A DNA stretch of 64,000 nucleotides, from assembly GCF_001645385.1 (NCBI RefSeq), contig NZ_LVHI01000023.1:571473-635472 (forward strand). The letters run 5' to 3'. Source of the DNA: Rhodococcoides kyotonense. GTDB lineage: Bacteria > Actinomycetota > Actinomycetes > Mycobacteriales > Mycobacteriaceae. This document shows, piece by piece, positions 12,147 through 19,655 of this stretch (its first letter is position 1; every line of letters starts with the position of its first letter). The notes beneath the pieces were generated by a model. It saw nothing but the letters and a program-made list of their open reading frames with translations. It was not told the DNA's origin and ran no database searches. The translations under genes and the position numbers were made by a program.

Positions 12147-12731
12147 TCAGAGCGACAGCAGCATGCGGGTATTGCCGAGTGTGTTGGGCTTCACGTAGCT
12201 CAGATCCAGGAATTCGGCGACGCCGGTGTCGTAGGACCGGCACATCTCGGCGTACACCTCGGCGGTGACCGGGGTGCCGTCGATCTCGGCGAATCCGTGG
12301 CGTGCGAAGAAGTCGACCTCGAAGGTCAGTACGAACAGACGGCCGAGCGACAACTCACGCGCGACGCTGATCAGCTTCTCGACGATGAGGTGGCCCGCGC
12401 CGTGACCCTTGGCCGACGGATCGACCGCGACGGTGCGCACCTCGCCCAGATCCGCCCACAGGACGTGCAGCGCGCCGCAGCCGATGACCGTGCCTGCGCG
12501 CTCGGCGACCCAGAACTCCTGCACCGCCTCGTACAGCGTGACGAGGTTCTTCTCCAGCAGGATCTTGCCCGCGTAGATGTCGATCAGCCGCTTGATCTCG
12601 GGGATGTCGGACGTGCGCGCGCGTCGAACCTGCAGTTCGTCGCCGCCGTGTGGCCGGGCGACGTCGGTAGGTGCTGGTTCTTCGGTCGCGTCGACGCCCA
12701 GTCGACTCGCCCGGTTCGGCGCAGAAGTCAT
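12147..12731 (-). CDS. argA: Amino-acid N-acetyltransferase (N-acetylglutamate synthase)
   Basis: Acetylates glutamate with acetyl-CoA at the start of arginine synthesis. The 194-residue single GNAT domain contains VRRARTSDIPEIKRLI near the N-terminus and the acetyl-CoA loop VDPSAKGHGAGHLI (about residues 103-116). The ending FFARHGFAEIDGTP is typical. It is the short, kinase-domain-free type known from M. tuberculosis (Rv2747). The first 30 residues are poorly conserved and could be trimmed. The ATG at 12731 is supported by a -10 box 7 bases upstream. It is divergent from pgsA. Confidence 0.9.
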   Translation of the reverse strand: MTSAPNRASRLGVDATEEPAPTDVARPHGGDELQVRRARTSDIPEIKRLIDIYAGKILLEKNLVTLYEAVQEFWVAERAGTVIGCGALHVLWADLGEVRTVAVDPSAKGHGAGHLIVEKLISVARELSLGRLFVLTFEVDFFARHGFAEIDGTPVTAEVYAEMCRSYDTGVAEFLDLSYVKPNTLGNTRMLLSL

Positions 12732-12738
12732 GTGGTGA

Positions 12739-12744
12739 ACAGTA
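12739..12744 (-). promoter_or_regulatory. -10 box for argA (leaderless type)
   Basis: On the minus strand TACTGT ends 7 bases before the ATG at 12731, with no ribosome site between. Confidence 0.45.
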
Positions 12745-12847
12745 GTCAACGCCCCAACCGATATTCTTTCCGTGTGTCCGTCACCGAAGAGCTTCCCCTG
12801 CGGCAAGGACATCGTTGTCGACCGAGCTCGCGCGGGGGCGGGGCAGT

Positions 12848-13471
12848 ATGACCGAACCCGTCGTTCCCAGCTCTCGATTGCCACACGGCAATTCCACGAC
12901 AGGAAGTTCCGACCCCGTACCCGTCGTCAACATAGCCAACGTGCTCACGGTCCTCCGTATAGCGCTCGTACCCGTGTTTCTCGTCGTCCTGTTCGCCGAC
13001 GGCGGCCACGACACGACGTGGCGCATCGGCGCGACAGTCGTGTTCGCGGCGGCGGCCATCACCGACAGAATCGACGGCCAGCTCGCCCGGAAGTACGGTC
13101 TCGTCACCGACTTCGGCAAGATGGCCGACCCGATAGCCGACAAAGCGCTCATCGGTGCGGCACTGATCGGATTGTCGATACTGGGTGACCTGCCGTGGTG
13201 GGTCACCGTCGTCATCGCGGTGCGCGAGGTGGGCATCACCCTGGTGCGCTTCGCCGTCATCCGGCACGGCGTCATTCCCGCGGGTCGCGGCGGCAAGGTC
13301 AAGACTCTCGTGCAGAGCTTCGCGATCGGCATGTATCTCGCCCCGCTGCCGGACGAAGTTCGCTTCGCATCGGTGACGCTGATGGGACTCGCGGTCTTCC
13401 TGACGGTCTACACCGGTCTCGACTACGTCGTACAGGCCGTCCGTCTGCGGCGTGGAGTGTCGTCGTCGTGA
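12848..13471 (+). CDS. pgsA: CDP-diacylglycerol--glycerol-3-phosphate 3-phosphatidyltransferase-like enzyme
   Basis: A CDP-alcohol phosphatidyltransferase in the membrane that makes phosphatidylglycerol phosphate or a related phospholipid. The 207-residue protein has the metal-binding signature DG-x2-AR-x8-G-x3-D-x3-D, seen as DGQLARKYGLVTDFGKMADP and the following D, at about residues 76-98. Five or six hydrophobic helices surround it. It corresponds in position to pgsA3 (Rv2746c). The ATG at 12848 follows a GGGGGCGGGG stretch; a TTG 33 bases upstream is an alternative start. Its stop overlaps the next start (GTGA). Confidence 0.9.
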   Translation: MTEPVVPSSRLPHGNSTTGSSDPVPVVNIANVLTVLRIALVPVFLVVLFADGGHDTTWRIGATVVFAAAAITDRIDGQLARKYGLVTDFGKMADPIADKALIGAALIGLSILGDLPWWVTVVIAVREVGITLVRFAVIRHGVIPAGRGGKVKTLVQSFAIGMYLAPLPDEVRFASVTLMGLAVFLTVYTGLDYVVQAVRLRRGVSSS

Positions 13472-13968
13472 CGGATCCGCTCGTGGACGGAATCGGGGTG
13501 GACCGGCTCGTCGCCGAGCTGACGCGTCGCGGCCAGACCGTCGCGACCGCCGAGTCGCTGACGGCGGGCCTGCTGGCCGCAACCGTGGCAGGCGTCCCCG
13601 GCGCGAGCGCGGTGTTGCGCGGCGGACTGGTCGTCTACGCCACCGATCTGAAGTCGACGCTGGCCGGCGTCGATCGCGACGTGCTGGATACCGATGGGCC
13701 GGTCGCGGCCACCACGGCCGCCTCCCTCGCGGACGGTGCCCGCCGAACCTGCTCGGCCGACTGGGGCGTCGGACTCACCGGAGTCGCGGGACCCGATTCG
13801 CAGGACGGGCATCCCGTGGGCACGGTCTTCGTCGGTATCGCGGGCCCCGACGGCACCGACGTGAACGAACTCCGACTGTCGGGCGACCGCTGGACGATCC
13901 GACGGGATACAGTCCGTGAAGCCGTGTCGGAACTGCTCCGACGCGTGCTGAGCGGTACGGACGTATAG
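13468..13968 (+). CDS. CinA C-terminal-domain protein (nicotinamide-nucleotide amidohydrolase-like)
   Basis: A 166-residue stand-alone CinA-C domain. Family members with this domain (PncC) hydrolyse NMN to nicotinate mononucleotide and ammonia in pyridine-nucleotide recycling. Visible motifs are [26 protein letters not shown] (the conserved AESxTxG region, about residues 26-40), a [14 protein letters not shown] segment, and [22 protein letters not shown]. The GTG start overlaps the pgsA stop. The N-terminal CinA domain is absent, which is usual for actinobacteria. Confidence 0.88.
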   Translation: MTDPLVDGIGVDRLVAELTRRGQTVATAESLTAGLLAATVAGVPGASAVLRGGLVVYATDLKSTLAGVDRDVLDTDGPVAATTAASLADGARRTCSADWGVGLTGVAGPDSQDGHPVGTVFVGIAGPDGTDVNELRLSGDRWTIRRDTVREAVSELLRRVLSGTDV

Positions 13969-14039
13969 GGTCGGGAACCAATCGGACCGTGTCGAGCGTT
14001 GTAGCTTACGACGGTTCACAGACTCTGAGGAGGAGCGAG

Positions 14040-14381
14040 ATGGCGCTGCTATTGCGTGAAGCACTCGGCGACAGTCTGCGGCGCACTCGCGTTGCGCAGA
14101 GTCGCACGTTGCGCGAGGTCTCGAACACCGCCCGCGTCAGCCTCGGATACCTGTCCGAGGTCGAACGTGGACGCAAGGAGGCATCGAGTGAGCTCCTGAA
14201 CGCGATCTGCGAAGCCCTGGCGGTTCCGCTGTCCGACGTCCTGAACGACGTCAGCGAGAGCCTGTCCGAGTCGACTGCAGCCGAGAAGCCCACTGTCGAC
14301 GCCGCCGAGCAGTCGCCGCGTATCGCCGGAGACACCCGAGTGGTCATTCCAGCCCCTGCACGCGCACTTGCTGCCGCCTGA
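14040..14381 (+). CDS. clgR: ClgR-type HTH transcriptional activator
   Basis: A 113-residue Xre-family regulator. The HTH is visible as [33 protein letters not shown] (about residues 20-52), nearly identical to mycobacterial and corynebacterial ClgR, which activate clp protease genes, pspA and DNA-repair promoters. The ATG at 14040 follows an AGGAGG site at the right spacing; a GTG at 13989 would give 17 extra residues with no ribosome site. The protein ends in ALAAA, resembling a Clp degron, and ClgR is known as a Clp substrate in related genera. It heads the clgR-pspA-pspM cluster. Confidence 0.9.
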   Translation: MALLLREALGDSLRRTRVAQSRTLREVSNTARVSLGYLSEVERGRKEASSELLNAICEALAVPLSDVLNDVSESLSESTAAEKPTVDAAEQSPRIAGDTRVVIPAPARALAAA

Positions 14382-14481
14382 TTCGTCATCGGCGCTAGTG
14401 TGAAACTTGCAGTTCGCACGACACCAGCATCGACCCACACGCGTCTGACGCGGCGCCCTGAGATGGAGGCAGGATCAACCC

Positions 14482-15291
14482 ATGGCTAATCCTTTCGTCA
14501 AGGCCTGGAAGTACATGATGGCGCTCTTCAATTCCAAGATCGACGAGAAGGCCGACCCCAAGGTTCAGATTCAGCAGGCAATCGAGGACGCGCAGCGGCA
14601 GCATCAGGCGCTGTCCCAGCAGGCCGCCTCGGTGATCGGCAACCAGCGTCAGCTGGAGATGAAGCTGAGCCGTCAACTCGACGAGGTCGAGAAGCTGAAT
14701 GCGAACGCGCGTCAGGCCGTCACGTTGGCGGACCAGGCAGCTGCCGCGGGTGACACCGAGAAGGCGACGCAGTACACCAACGCGGCCGAGGCGTTCGCCG
14801 CTCAGCTGGTCACGGCAGAGCAGGGTGTCGAGGACCTGAAGGTGCTCCACGACCAGTCGTTGCAGGCGGCGTCGCAGGCCAAGAAGGCAGTCGAGCAGAA
14901 CGCCATGGCGTTGCAGGCGAAGGTCGCCGAGCGCACCAAGCTGCTCAGCCAGCTCGAGCAGGCGAAGATGCAGGAGAAGGTCAGCGAGTCGCTGCGGTCG
15001 ATGGACAGCACGCTGGCTGCCCCCGGAAACACGCCGAGCCTCGACGCAGTGCGCGACAAGATCGAACGTCGTTACGCGGACGCGCTCGGTTCGGCCGAGC
15101 TGGCTCAGAACTCGGTGTCCGGCCGCATGATGGAAGTTCAGCAGGCGTCGGTGCAGATGGCAGGACACAGCAGGCTCGAGCAGATCCGTGCCTCGATGGC
15201 GGGCGACTCGCTGCCGTCGGGCAACACGGCCGCGCAGAAGCCGTCGATTGCCAAGCCGAACACCACGCCGGAACCTCCCGTTCAGAACTGA
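14482..15291 (+). CDS. pspA: Phage-shock protein A (PspA/IM30)
   Basis: A peripheral membrane coiled-coil protein that protects a stressed cytoplasmic membrane. The 269-residue protein starts with the amphipathic helix [21 protein letters not shown] continuous Gln/Ala/Glu-rich coiled coil of about 190 residues follows (for example [19 protein letters not shown]). It ends in a proline-rich tail instead of the extra helix of some homologues. It corresponds to the 35-kDa antigen gene Rv2744c. It lies 100 bp after clgR and 21 bp before pspM, so an operon is likely. Confidence 0.95.
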   Translation: MANPFVKAWKYMMALFNSKIDEKADPKVQIQQAIEDAQRQHQALSQQAASVIGNQRQLEMKLSRQLDEVEKLNANARQAVTLADQAAAAGDTEKATQYTNAAEAFAAQLVTAEQGVEDLKVLHDQSLQAASQAKKAVEQNAMALQAKVAERTKLLSQLEQAKMQEKVSESLRSMDSTLAAPGNTPSLDAVRDKIERRYADALGSAELAQNSVSGRMMEVQQASVQMAGHSRLEQIRASMAGDSLPSGNTAAQKPSIAKPNTTPEPPVQN

Positions 15292-15312
15292 CACGGACAG
15301 ATTTCTCGGACG

Positions 15313-16146
15313 ATGAACAGCCAGGATCATGGCCGACCACGACAGTGGTCGGCCATGCCCGTTTCGCAGACGGTGCCCCGCGTGCGCGGCGCCGCGAGTT
15401 CGGCGCGCAGGATGGGCGAATCGCTCGTCGACGCCGCCAGCCGATGGAACGATCCGCGCCAGAAGCAGATTCGTCGAATTCGGCGTGCCCGTCGTCGTGG
15501 GTCGTGGTTCGGCGGCGCGTCGGGAGTGTCGGCCGTGTCGACGGCGGGGCTCGCGGTGACGTCGATGCCCGAGTGGACGATGGTCGCCACCGGTGGCAGT
15601 GCCCTGGTGCTCGCGGTCCCGGCGGTGTTGGCGATAGGTCGCTATCGCACGCTGAAAGCGCAGCCGCTGCCTCCTGCGCGGCCCGGTCGTGCCACGTTGC
15701 CGGACCGCTCGTCGGCGGCTCACGCGCCCATGACGCGTCTCACCGGTGCCCAGCGGAGTCTGTACGAGCTCACCGGCATACTCGCGCGTTCCGAGTCCGT
15801 CGACCCGGTCGAACTGGCGGAGACGACGGATGTCGCCACATCAGCGGCGAACGCACTCACGGCGATGTCGGCCGACGTCGTGTCGATGGAACGCGCGGCC
15901 GCGTCGAACAGTGCAGCGGCCGAGCATCTCGCGCCGACGATTCGGGGCGCCGCAGACCAGCTGCATCGCGGCGTCGATCAGTTCGAGGAACTCGTCGCCG
16001 CTGCTGCACGGTTGACGGCGCCCGCGCAGTTACCGTCGAGCACAATCGACATGCGGCGCGCCGAGCTGACGTCGGCGACCGATCGGCTCGACGGGTGGGC
16101 GACTGCTCTGGCCGAACTCGCCGAGATCCGGCGTCGTCACCCCTAG
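15313..16146 (+). CDS. pspM: PspM-type phage-shock membrane protein
   Basis: A 277-residue protein corresponding in position and layout to Rv2743c (PspM), which tethers PspA at the membrane in mycobacteria. The first 65 residues are basic (RKQIRRIRRARRR-type sequence near residues 50-62). Two transmembrane segments follow at about 65-85 and 90-110 (SAVSTAGLAVTSMPEW and MVATGGSALVLAVPAVLAIG). The rest is an Ala-rich, helical, probably coiled-coil domain ending AELAEIRRRHP. No PspN/Rv2742c-like gene follows. The start is the first ATG after pspA; a second Met at residue 15 is an alternative. Confidence 0.8.
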   Translation: MNSQDHGRPRQWSAMPVSQTVPRVRGAASSARRMGESLVDAASRWNDPRQKQIRRIRRARRRGSWFGGASGVSAVSTAGLAVTSMPEWTMVATGGSALVLAVPAVLAIGRYRTLKAQPLPPARPGRATLPDRSSAAHAPMTRLTGAQRSLYELTGILARSESVDPVELAETTDVATSAANALTAMSADVVSMERAAASNSAAAEHLAPTIRGAADQLHRGVDQFEELVAAAARLTAPAQLPSSTIDMRRAELTSATDRLDGWATALAELAEIRRRHP

Positions 16147-16156
16147 GCGAACGGCC

Positions 16157-16183
16157 TCAGGGTGTTCCCCCATCTTTCCCTGA
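16157..16183. promoter_or_regulatory. Inverted repeat upstream of the 57-residue membrane-protein gene
   Basis: TCAGGG (16157-16162) and CCCTGA (16178-16183) are separated by 15 bases and lie about 75 bp before the small gene. The spacing fits a dimeric regulator site or part of a promoter. A weak hairpin acting as the pspM terminator is the alternative. Confidence 0.4.
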
Positions 16184-16257
16184 ACTCGCTGCTGACCTGG
16201 TGATTTCCCGCTTTCACCGTGTGAGGATCGATCTCGACACACGAAGAAGGGAAAGCC

Positions 16258-16431
16258 ATGCTCTGGAAAATCCTCGGAATCATCGTCCTGGTCTGGATCG
16301 CGTTCGCCGTCCTGGGAGCAGTCGTCAAGGGTCTGTTCTGGGTGGCCGTCGCGGCCGCGATCGCGTTCGGAATCTACTGGCTCGTCAAGGCCATCGGCTC
16401 GGCCGAGAACCGCGACCTCACGAAGCTGTAG
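16258..16431 (+). CDS. Small two-helix membrane protein in the psp locus
   Basis: A 57-residue open frame with a GAAGGGAAAG ribosome site directly before its ATG. The peptide has two hydrophobic helices (WKILGIIVLVWIAFAVLGAV, about residues 3-22, and FWVAVAAAIAFGIYWLVKAI, about 27-46). A short charged tail follows (SAENRDLTKL). I do not recognise a named family. Its position directly after pspM and its size suggest it may belong to the envelope-stress response, but this is inference. Its 3' end overlaps the convergent kinase gene by 14 bases. Hydrophobicity, codon use and the strong ribosome site support it being real. Confidence 0.7.
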   Translation: MLWKILGIIVLVWIAFAVLGAVVKGLFWVAVAAAIAFGIYWLVKAIGSAENRDLTKL

Positions 16432-17329
16432 CACTGCCGTGCAGCGGTGACGTCTCGCCGACGAGCACCGTCACCGCTCGCGGGACCGCTTCGATGCGGA
16501 CCGGAAGTGGCGGAAACCGTTCGCCATCGGCATAGGCGACCATCCCCGGCGCCGTCAATCTCACGTGAGACGAGCGGTGCACGTCGACCTCGGGAAGCTC
16601 GACGTGCGTTCCCTTGTACAGCGTGGGGGACAGTCGCACGAGACGTGTCCGCGAACTCGCGCGGACCACGGTGACGTCCAGCAGGCCGTCGTCGACGCGG
16701 GCGTCGGGGCAGATCGCCATTCCGCCACCGTACGTGGGTCCGTTGCCCACGGTCACCAGCGTCGCCTCGAGATCGAGTGTCACGTCGTCGAGTTCGATCG
16801 AATACGGGATGGGGCGCAGCTTCGTCAGTTCGAGCACCATCGCGAGGTTGTAGCGCAGCGGACCCCGCGGCCATCGGAGCCGGTTGGCGCGCTCGGTGAC
16901 GAGGCTGTCGAATCCGCTGGACAGTACCGTCGCAAACCATCGATTGTCGGCTCGGCCGAGGTCCATCGTGCGCCGAGAATTGCGTGCGACGATGTCCGCG
17001 GCAGCGGCCTGATCGCCGTGCGGCACACCGAGCAACCGCGCAAGATCGTTACCGGTGCCCGCAGGCACCACCGCGAGTGCCGTCGACGTGGTGGCGACGG
17101 CCTGCAGGGCGAGATTGACCATGCCGTCACCGCCGACGACCACGACGGTGTCGGACCCGGTGCGGACGATGCGCCGGGTCGCGTCGAGTGCGTCGCCGGG
17201 GGTGCGGCCCACCACCGTCGTGACATCCAGACCTCGCTCCCGTAGCCGCGTGGTGACGGCCTCGGTGATGGCGGGCGCACGGCCGTTCCCCGCAACGGGG
17301 TTGGTCAGGACCGTGACCGATCGAGTCAT
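16418..17329 (-). CDS. Diacylglycerol kinase-family lipid kinase
   Basis: A 303-residue DagK/YegS-type kinase that phosphorylates a lipid hydroxyl with ATP. It shows the N-terminal strand SVTVLTNPVAGNGRA, the nucleotide loop VVGGDGMVNLAL (about residues 65-76), PAGTGNDLARLLGVP, the conserved VTVGNGPTYGGGMAICPDARVDDGLLDV, and the ending with YADGERF. M. tuberculosis Rv2252 has this layout and acts in phosphatidylinositol-mannoside / phospholipid synthesis. The ATG at 17329 overlaps the stop of the upstream flavoprotein gene by 4 bases, so the pair is coupled. The much longer open frame continuing to 18055 is an antisense shadow of that gene. Confidence 0.9.
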   Translation of the reverse strand: MTRSVTVLTNPVAGNGRAPAITEAVTTRLRERGLDVTTVVGRTPGDALDATRRIVRTGSDTVVVVGGDGMVNLALQAVATTSTALAVVPAGTGNDLARLLGVPHGDQAAAADIVARNSRRTMDLGRADNRWFATVLSSGFDSLVTERANRLRWPRGPLRYNLAMVLELTKLRPIPYSIELDDVTLDLEATLVTVGNGPTYGGGMAICPDARVDDGLLDVTVVRASSRTRLVRLSPTLYKGTHVELPEVDVHRSSHVRLTAPGMVAYADGERFPPLPVRIEAVPRAVTVLVGETSPLHGSATAS

Positions 17330-18948
17330 GGGATCAGCTTGCCAGGATTCAGAATTCCTGCGGGATCGACCGCGGACTTGATCGAACGAAGGATCGCGGC
17401 GCCGACTGCACCGACTTCCTGCGGCATCCACGCGCGGTGGTCGCTGCCGACGCCGTGGTGGTGAGTGACGGTTGCGCCCGACCCCACCATCGCGTCGGTC
17501 GCGGCGGCTTTCGCGCCTGTCCACTGAGTGATGGGGTCGGCTGCCGCAGCGCAGACGACGGTGAAGTACAGCGATGCGCCGGTCGCGTAGACGTGCGAGA
17601 TGTGACACATGACGACGGCCGGAGTCCCTGCGGCACCGAGGGATTCGACGAGCGCACTCGCGACGGCCGTTCGGACGGAATTCAGCGACGACCACCGTGC
17701 CGCCGTTTCCAGCGTCTCTGCGAGAGCGCCCACGTCCAGCAGCGAATCGCGGAGGTACGGCGCATCGAAGCGGCCGCGTTCCCAAGCCCGTGCCGCACCC
17801 TCGTCGACCGAGGACCCGCCGGAGCGCTCGAGCACGTCGTCGACGTCGGCAACCCGGCGTGCGACGTCGGAGGCAGTTCCGTCGAAGGTCATGATCGCGA
17901 GGCAGCCGCCCTGGGGTGCATCGTCGTGACCGGACAGCGCTGCGTTGATGCCGGTTTCGGCCTCGTCGGACAGTCGCATGACCGTCGGCCGACCGGGGAG
18001 GTCTGCGATGATGCGGAACGCCTCCGCGCCCGCGGCGAAGTCGGGGAATCGCCATGCGCGGTACGCCGTGGTCTCGGGGGCCTCACGCACCCGGACGGTG
18101 ACGTCGGTGATGATGCCGAGCGTGCCTTCGGATCCGAGAAACACCTGGCGCAGGTCCGGTCCGGCAGCCGACGCAGGTGCTCGGCCCGGCCGGGCGACAC
18201 CGGTCGGCGTCACGACGGTGAGCGACTCGACCATGTCGTCGAATCGACCGTATCCCGCCGACGCTTGTCCCGACGACCGCGTCGCGGCGAACCCGCCGAT
18301 GGTGGCGTACTGGAAGGACTGTGGGAAATGCCCGAGTGTGAGGCCGTGTCGGCCCAACAGTTCTTCGGCCTCGGGGCCGGTCACACCCGCCTGGAGTACA
18401 GCGGTTCTCGAATCCAGGTCGAGATCCGTCAGCGCACACATCCGTCGGGTGCTGACTGCCACGACGGCGTCGAACCAGTCACGTACCGGATCGAGACCGC
18501 CGACGACGCTCGTGCCACCGCCGAACGGGACCACCGCGATCGAGGCGTCGCTGCAGAATCTCAAGATCGCTTCGACCTGACGAGCGTCGGCAGGGAAGAC
18601 GACGGCGTCGGGCGCGGACTGTGCGTCGGGACTGCGTCGGTTCAGCAGATCGATCGTGCTCTTGCCGCCGAGATGCAACAGCCGCACCGCGTCGCCCGTC
18701 GCCACGTGGTTCTCGCCGACGATCTCTTCCAGCGCACGCCGCGCGTCGTGGGTCAGTGCGCTCGAGGTCAGTCGGACGTCGGAGGCGTTCCGGTGCGCGG
18801 ATTCCGGTGCGTCGAGCCCGAGGACGGTACGCAGGACGGAGCGCGTACGCGCAGGCAGCGGTGTGTGGTGCTCGCGCAACCCCCACGCGTCCCACGCCAT
18901 CATCGGCGCGCGCGATGCGGGCCGCTCCACCGAGGGTTGTTCGCGCAT
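17326..18948 (-). CDS. FAD-linked oxidase, alkyldihydroxyacetonephosphate synthase-like
   Basis: A 540-residue flavoprotein. It has a PCMH-type FAD domain with VPFGGGTSVVGGLDP (about residues 140-154), GPEAEELLGRHGLTLGHFPQS, and YATIGGFAATRSSGQASAGYG. The C-terminal domain ends in VDPAGILNPGKLIP, typical of FAD-oxidase_C proteins. The GHFPQS and HHHGVGSDHRAW segments are features of the AGPS (ether-lipid) subgroup. Whether it exchanges an acyl for an alkyl chain or oxidises another hydroxy-acid is not certain. The mycobacterial counterpart is Rv2251. It is first in a two-gene operon with the lipid kinase and is divergent from TetR-glpD. Confidence 0.85.
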   Translation of the reverse strand: MREQPSVERPASRAPMMAWDAWGLREHHTPLPARTRSVLRTVLGLDAPESAHRNASDVRLTSSALTHDARRALEEIVGENHVATGDAVRLLHLGGKSTIDLLNRRSPDAQSAPDAVVFPADARQVEAILRFCSDASIAVVPFGGGTSVVGGLDPVRDWFDAVVAVSTRRMCALTDLDLDSRTAVLQAGVTGPEAEELLGRHGLTLGHFPQSFQYATIGGFAATRSSGQASAGYGRFDDMVESLTVVTPTGVARPGRAPASAAGPDLRQVFLGSEGTLGIITDVTVRVREAPETTAYRAWRFPDFAAGAEAFRIIADLPGRPTVMRLSDEAETGINAALSGHDDAPQGGCLAIMTFDGTASDVARRVADVDDVLERSGGSSVDEGAARAWERGRFDAPYLRDSLLDVGALAETLETAARWSSLNSVRTAVASALVESLGAAGTPAVVMCHISHVYATGASLYFTVVCAAAADPITQWTGAKAAATDAMVGSGATVTHHHGVGSDHRAWMPQEVGAVGAAILRSIKSAVDPAGILNPGKLIP

Positions 18949-18958
18949 GATCTATAGT

Positions 18959-18983
18959 GTTACACAGCATAGGTGTTTGTAAC
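18959..18983. promoter_or_regulatory. Inverted-repeat operator candidate between the AGPS-like gene and tetR
   Basis: GTTACA (18959-18964) and TGTAAC (18978-18983) form a perfect 6-bp inverted repeat, 19 bp centre to centre. The repeat is 11 bp upstream of the AGPS-like ATG and 46 bp before the TetR start. It is AT-rich relative to its surroundings. Its size and position fit autoregulation by the adjacent TetR protein acting on both operons. Confidence 0.5.
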
Positions 18984-19028
18984 TCGGCAAGCGCGAGTTG
19001 CTCCGATGTCTTCTGCGAACGGGGTGTA

Positions 19029-19655
19029 GTGGTGGTCGAGCCGTCCGTCGTCCAGAGTGTCGCAACCGAAGCGCCGAGGACCGAAGTGACGCAGACCGTC
19101 GACGATCAAGTGCTCGACGCCGCGCGCTCGTGCATTCTCGAATTCGGTGTCCGGCGAACCACTTTGGCCGAGATCGCACGCCGCGCAAAGGTCAGTCGGC
19201 CTACCGTCTACCGGCGTTGGGCGGACACGCGCGCCGTGGTGTCGAGTCTTCTCACGCGTGAGATCGGCTCGGTGATGCCGTCGTTCGAGGCCGGTGCCGA
19301 GGCCCGCGAACAGCTCGCGTCCGCGGTGTCCGTCGTCGCCGATCGGGTGCGGCTCCACCCGTTGTTCGTCAAGATCCTTCGATCCGACCCCGACATTCTC
19401 GCGACCTACATCCTGCATCGGCTCGGAACCAGCCAATCGCTCATCATCGACGCTCTGGCGCCGATCCTCGAGAGCGGCCAGCGGGACGGTTCCATTCGTG
19501 AGGGACAGCCGGTCCACATGGCGACGGTGTTGCTGTTGATGGTCCAATCCGCCGTTCAGTCCGCCGAGATGGTGGCCGACAGAATTCCCGGTGACGTTCT
19601 GGTCGCCGAATTCGCGTACGCCGTCGACGCCTACCTACGTCCACGCGTCGAGTGA
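19029..19655 (+). CDS. TetR-family transcriptional regulator
   Basis: A 208-residue regulator with the HTH visible as ARSCILEFGVRRTTLAEIARRAKVSRPTVYRRWADTRAVVSSL (about residues 28-70). A helical ligand domain follows. It starts at one of the tandem GTG codons (19029 or 19032) after an ACGGGGTG stretch. The longer open frame from 18957 would cross the putative operator. The stop overlaps the glpD start (GTGA). The mycobacterial counterpart is Rv2250c, with the same neighbours. It probably controls glycerol-phosphate/lipid genes on both sides; the effector is unknown. Confidence 0.85.
   Translation: MVVEPSVVQSVATEAPRTEVTQTVDDQVLDAARSCILEFGVRRTTLAEIARRAKVSRPTVYRRWADTRAVVSSLLTREIGSVMPSFEAGAEAREQLASAVSVVADRVRLHPLFVKILRSDPDILATYILHRLGTSQSLIIDALAPILESGQRDGSIREGQPVHMATVLLLMVQSAVQSAEMVADRIPGDVLVAEFAYAVDAYLRPRVE

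Noticed and set aside
16418..18055. Extension of the lipid kinase to 545 residues
   Set aside because: The added 242 residues are antisense-like arginine-rich sequence within the flavoprotein gene. The ATG at 17329 gives the standard N-terminus and coupling.
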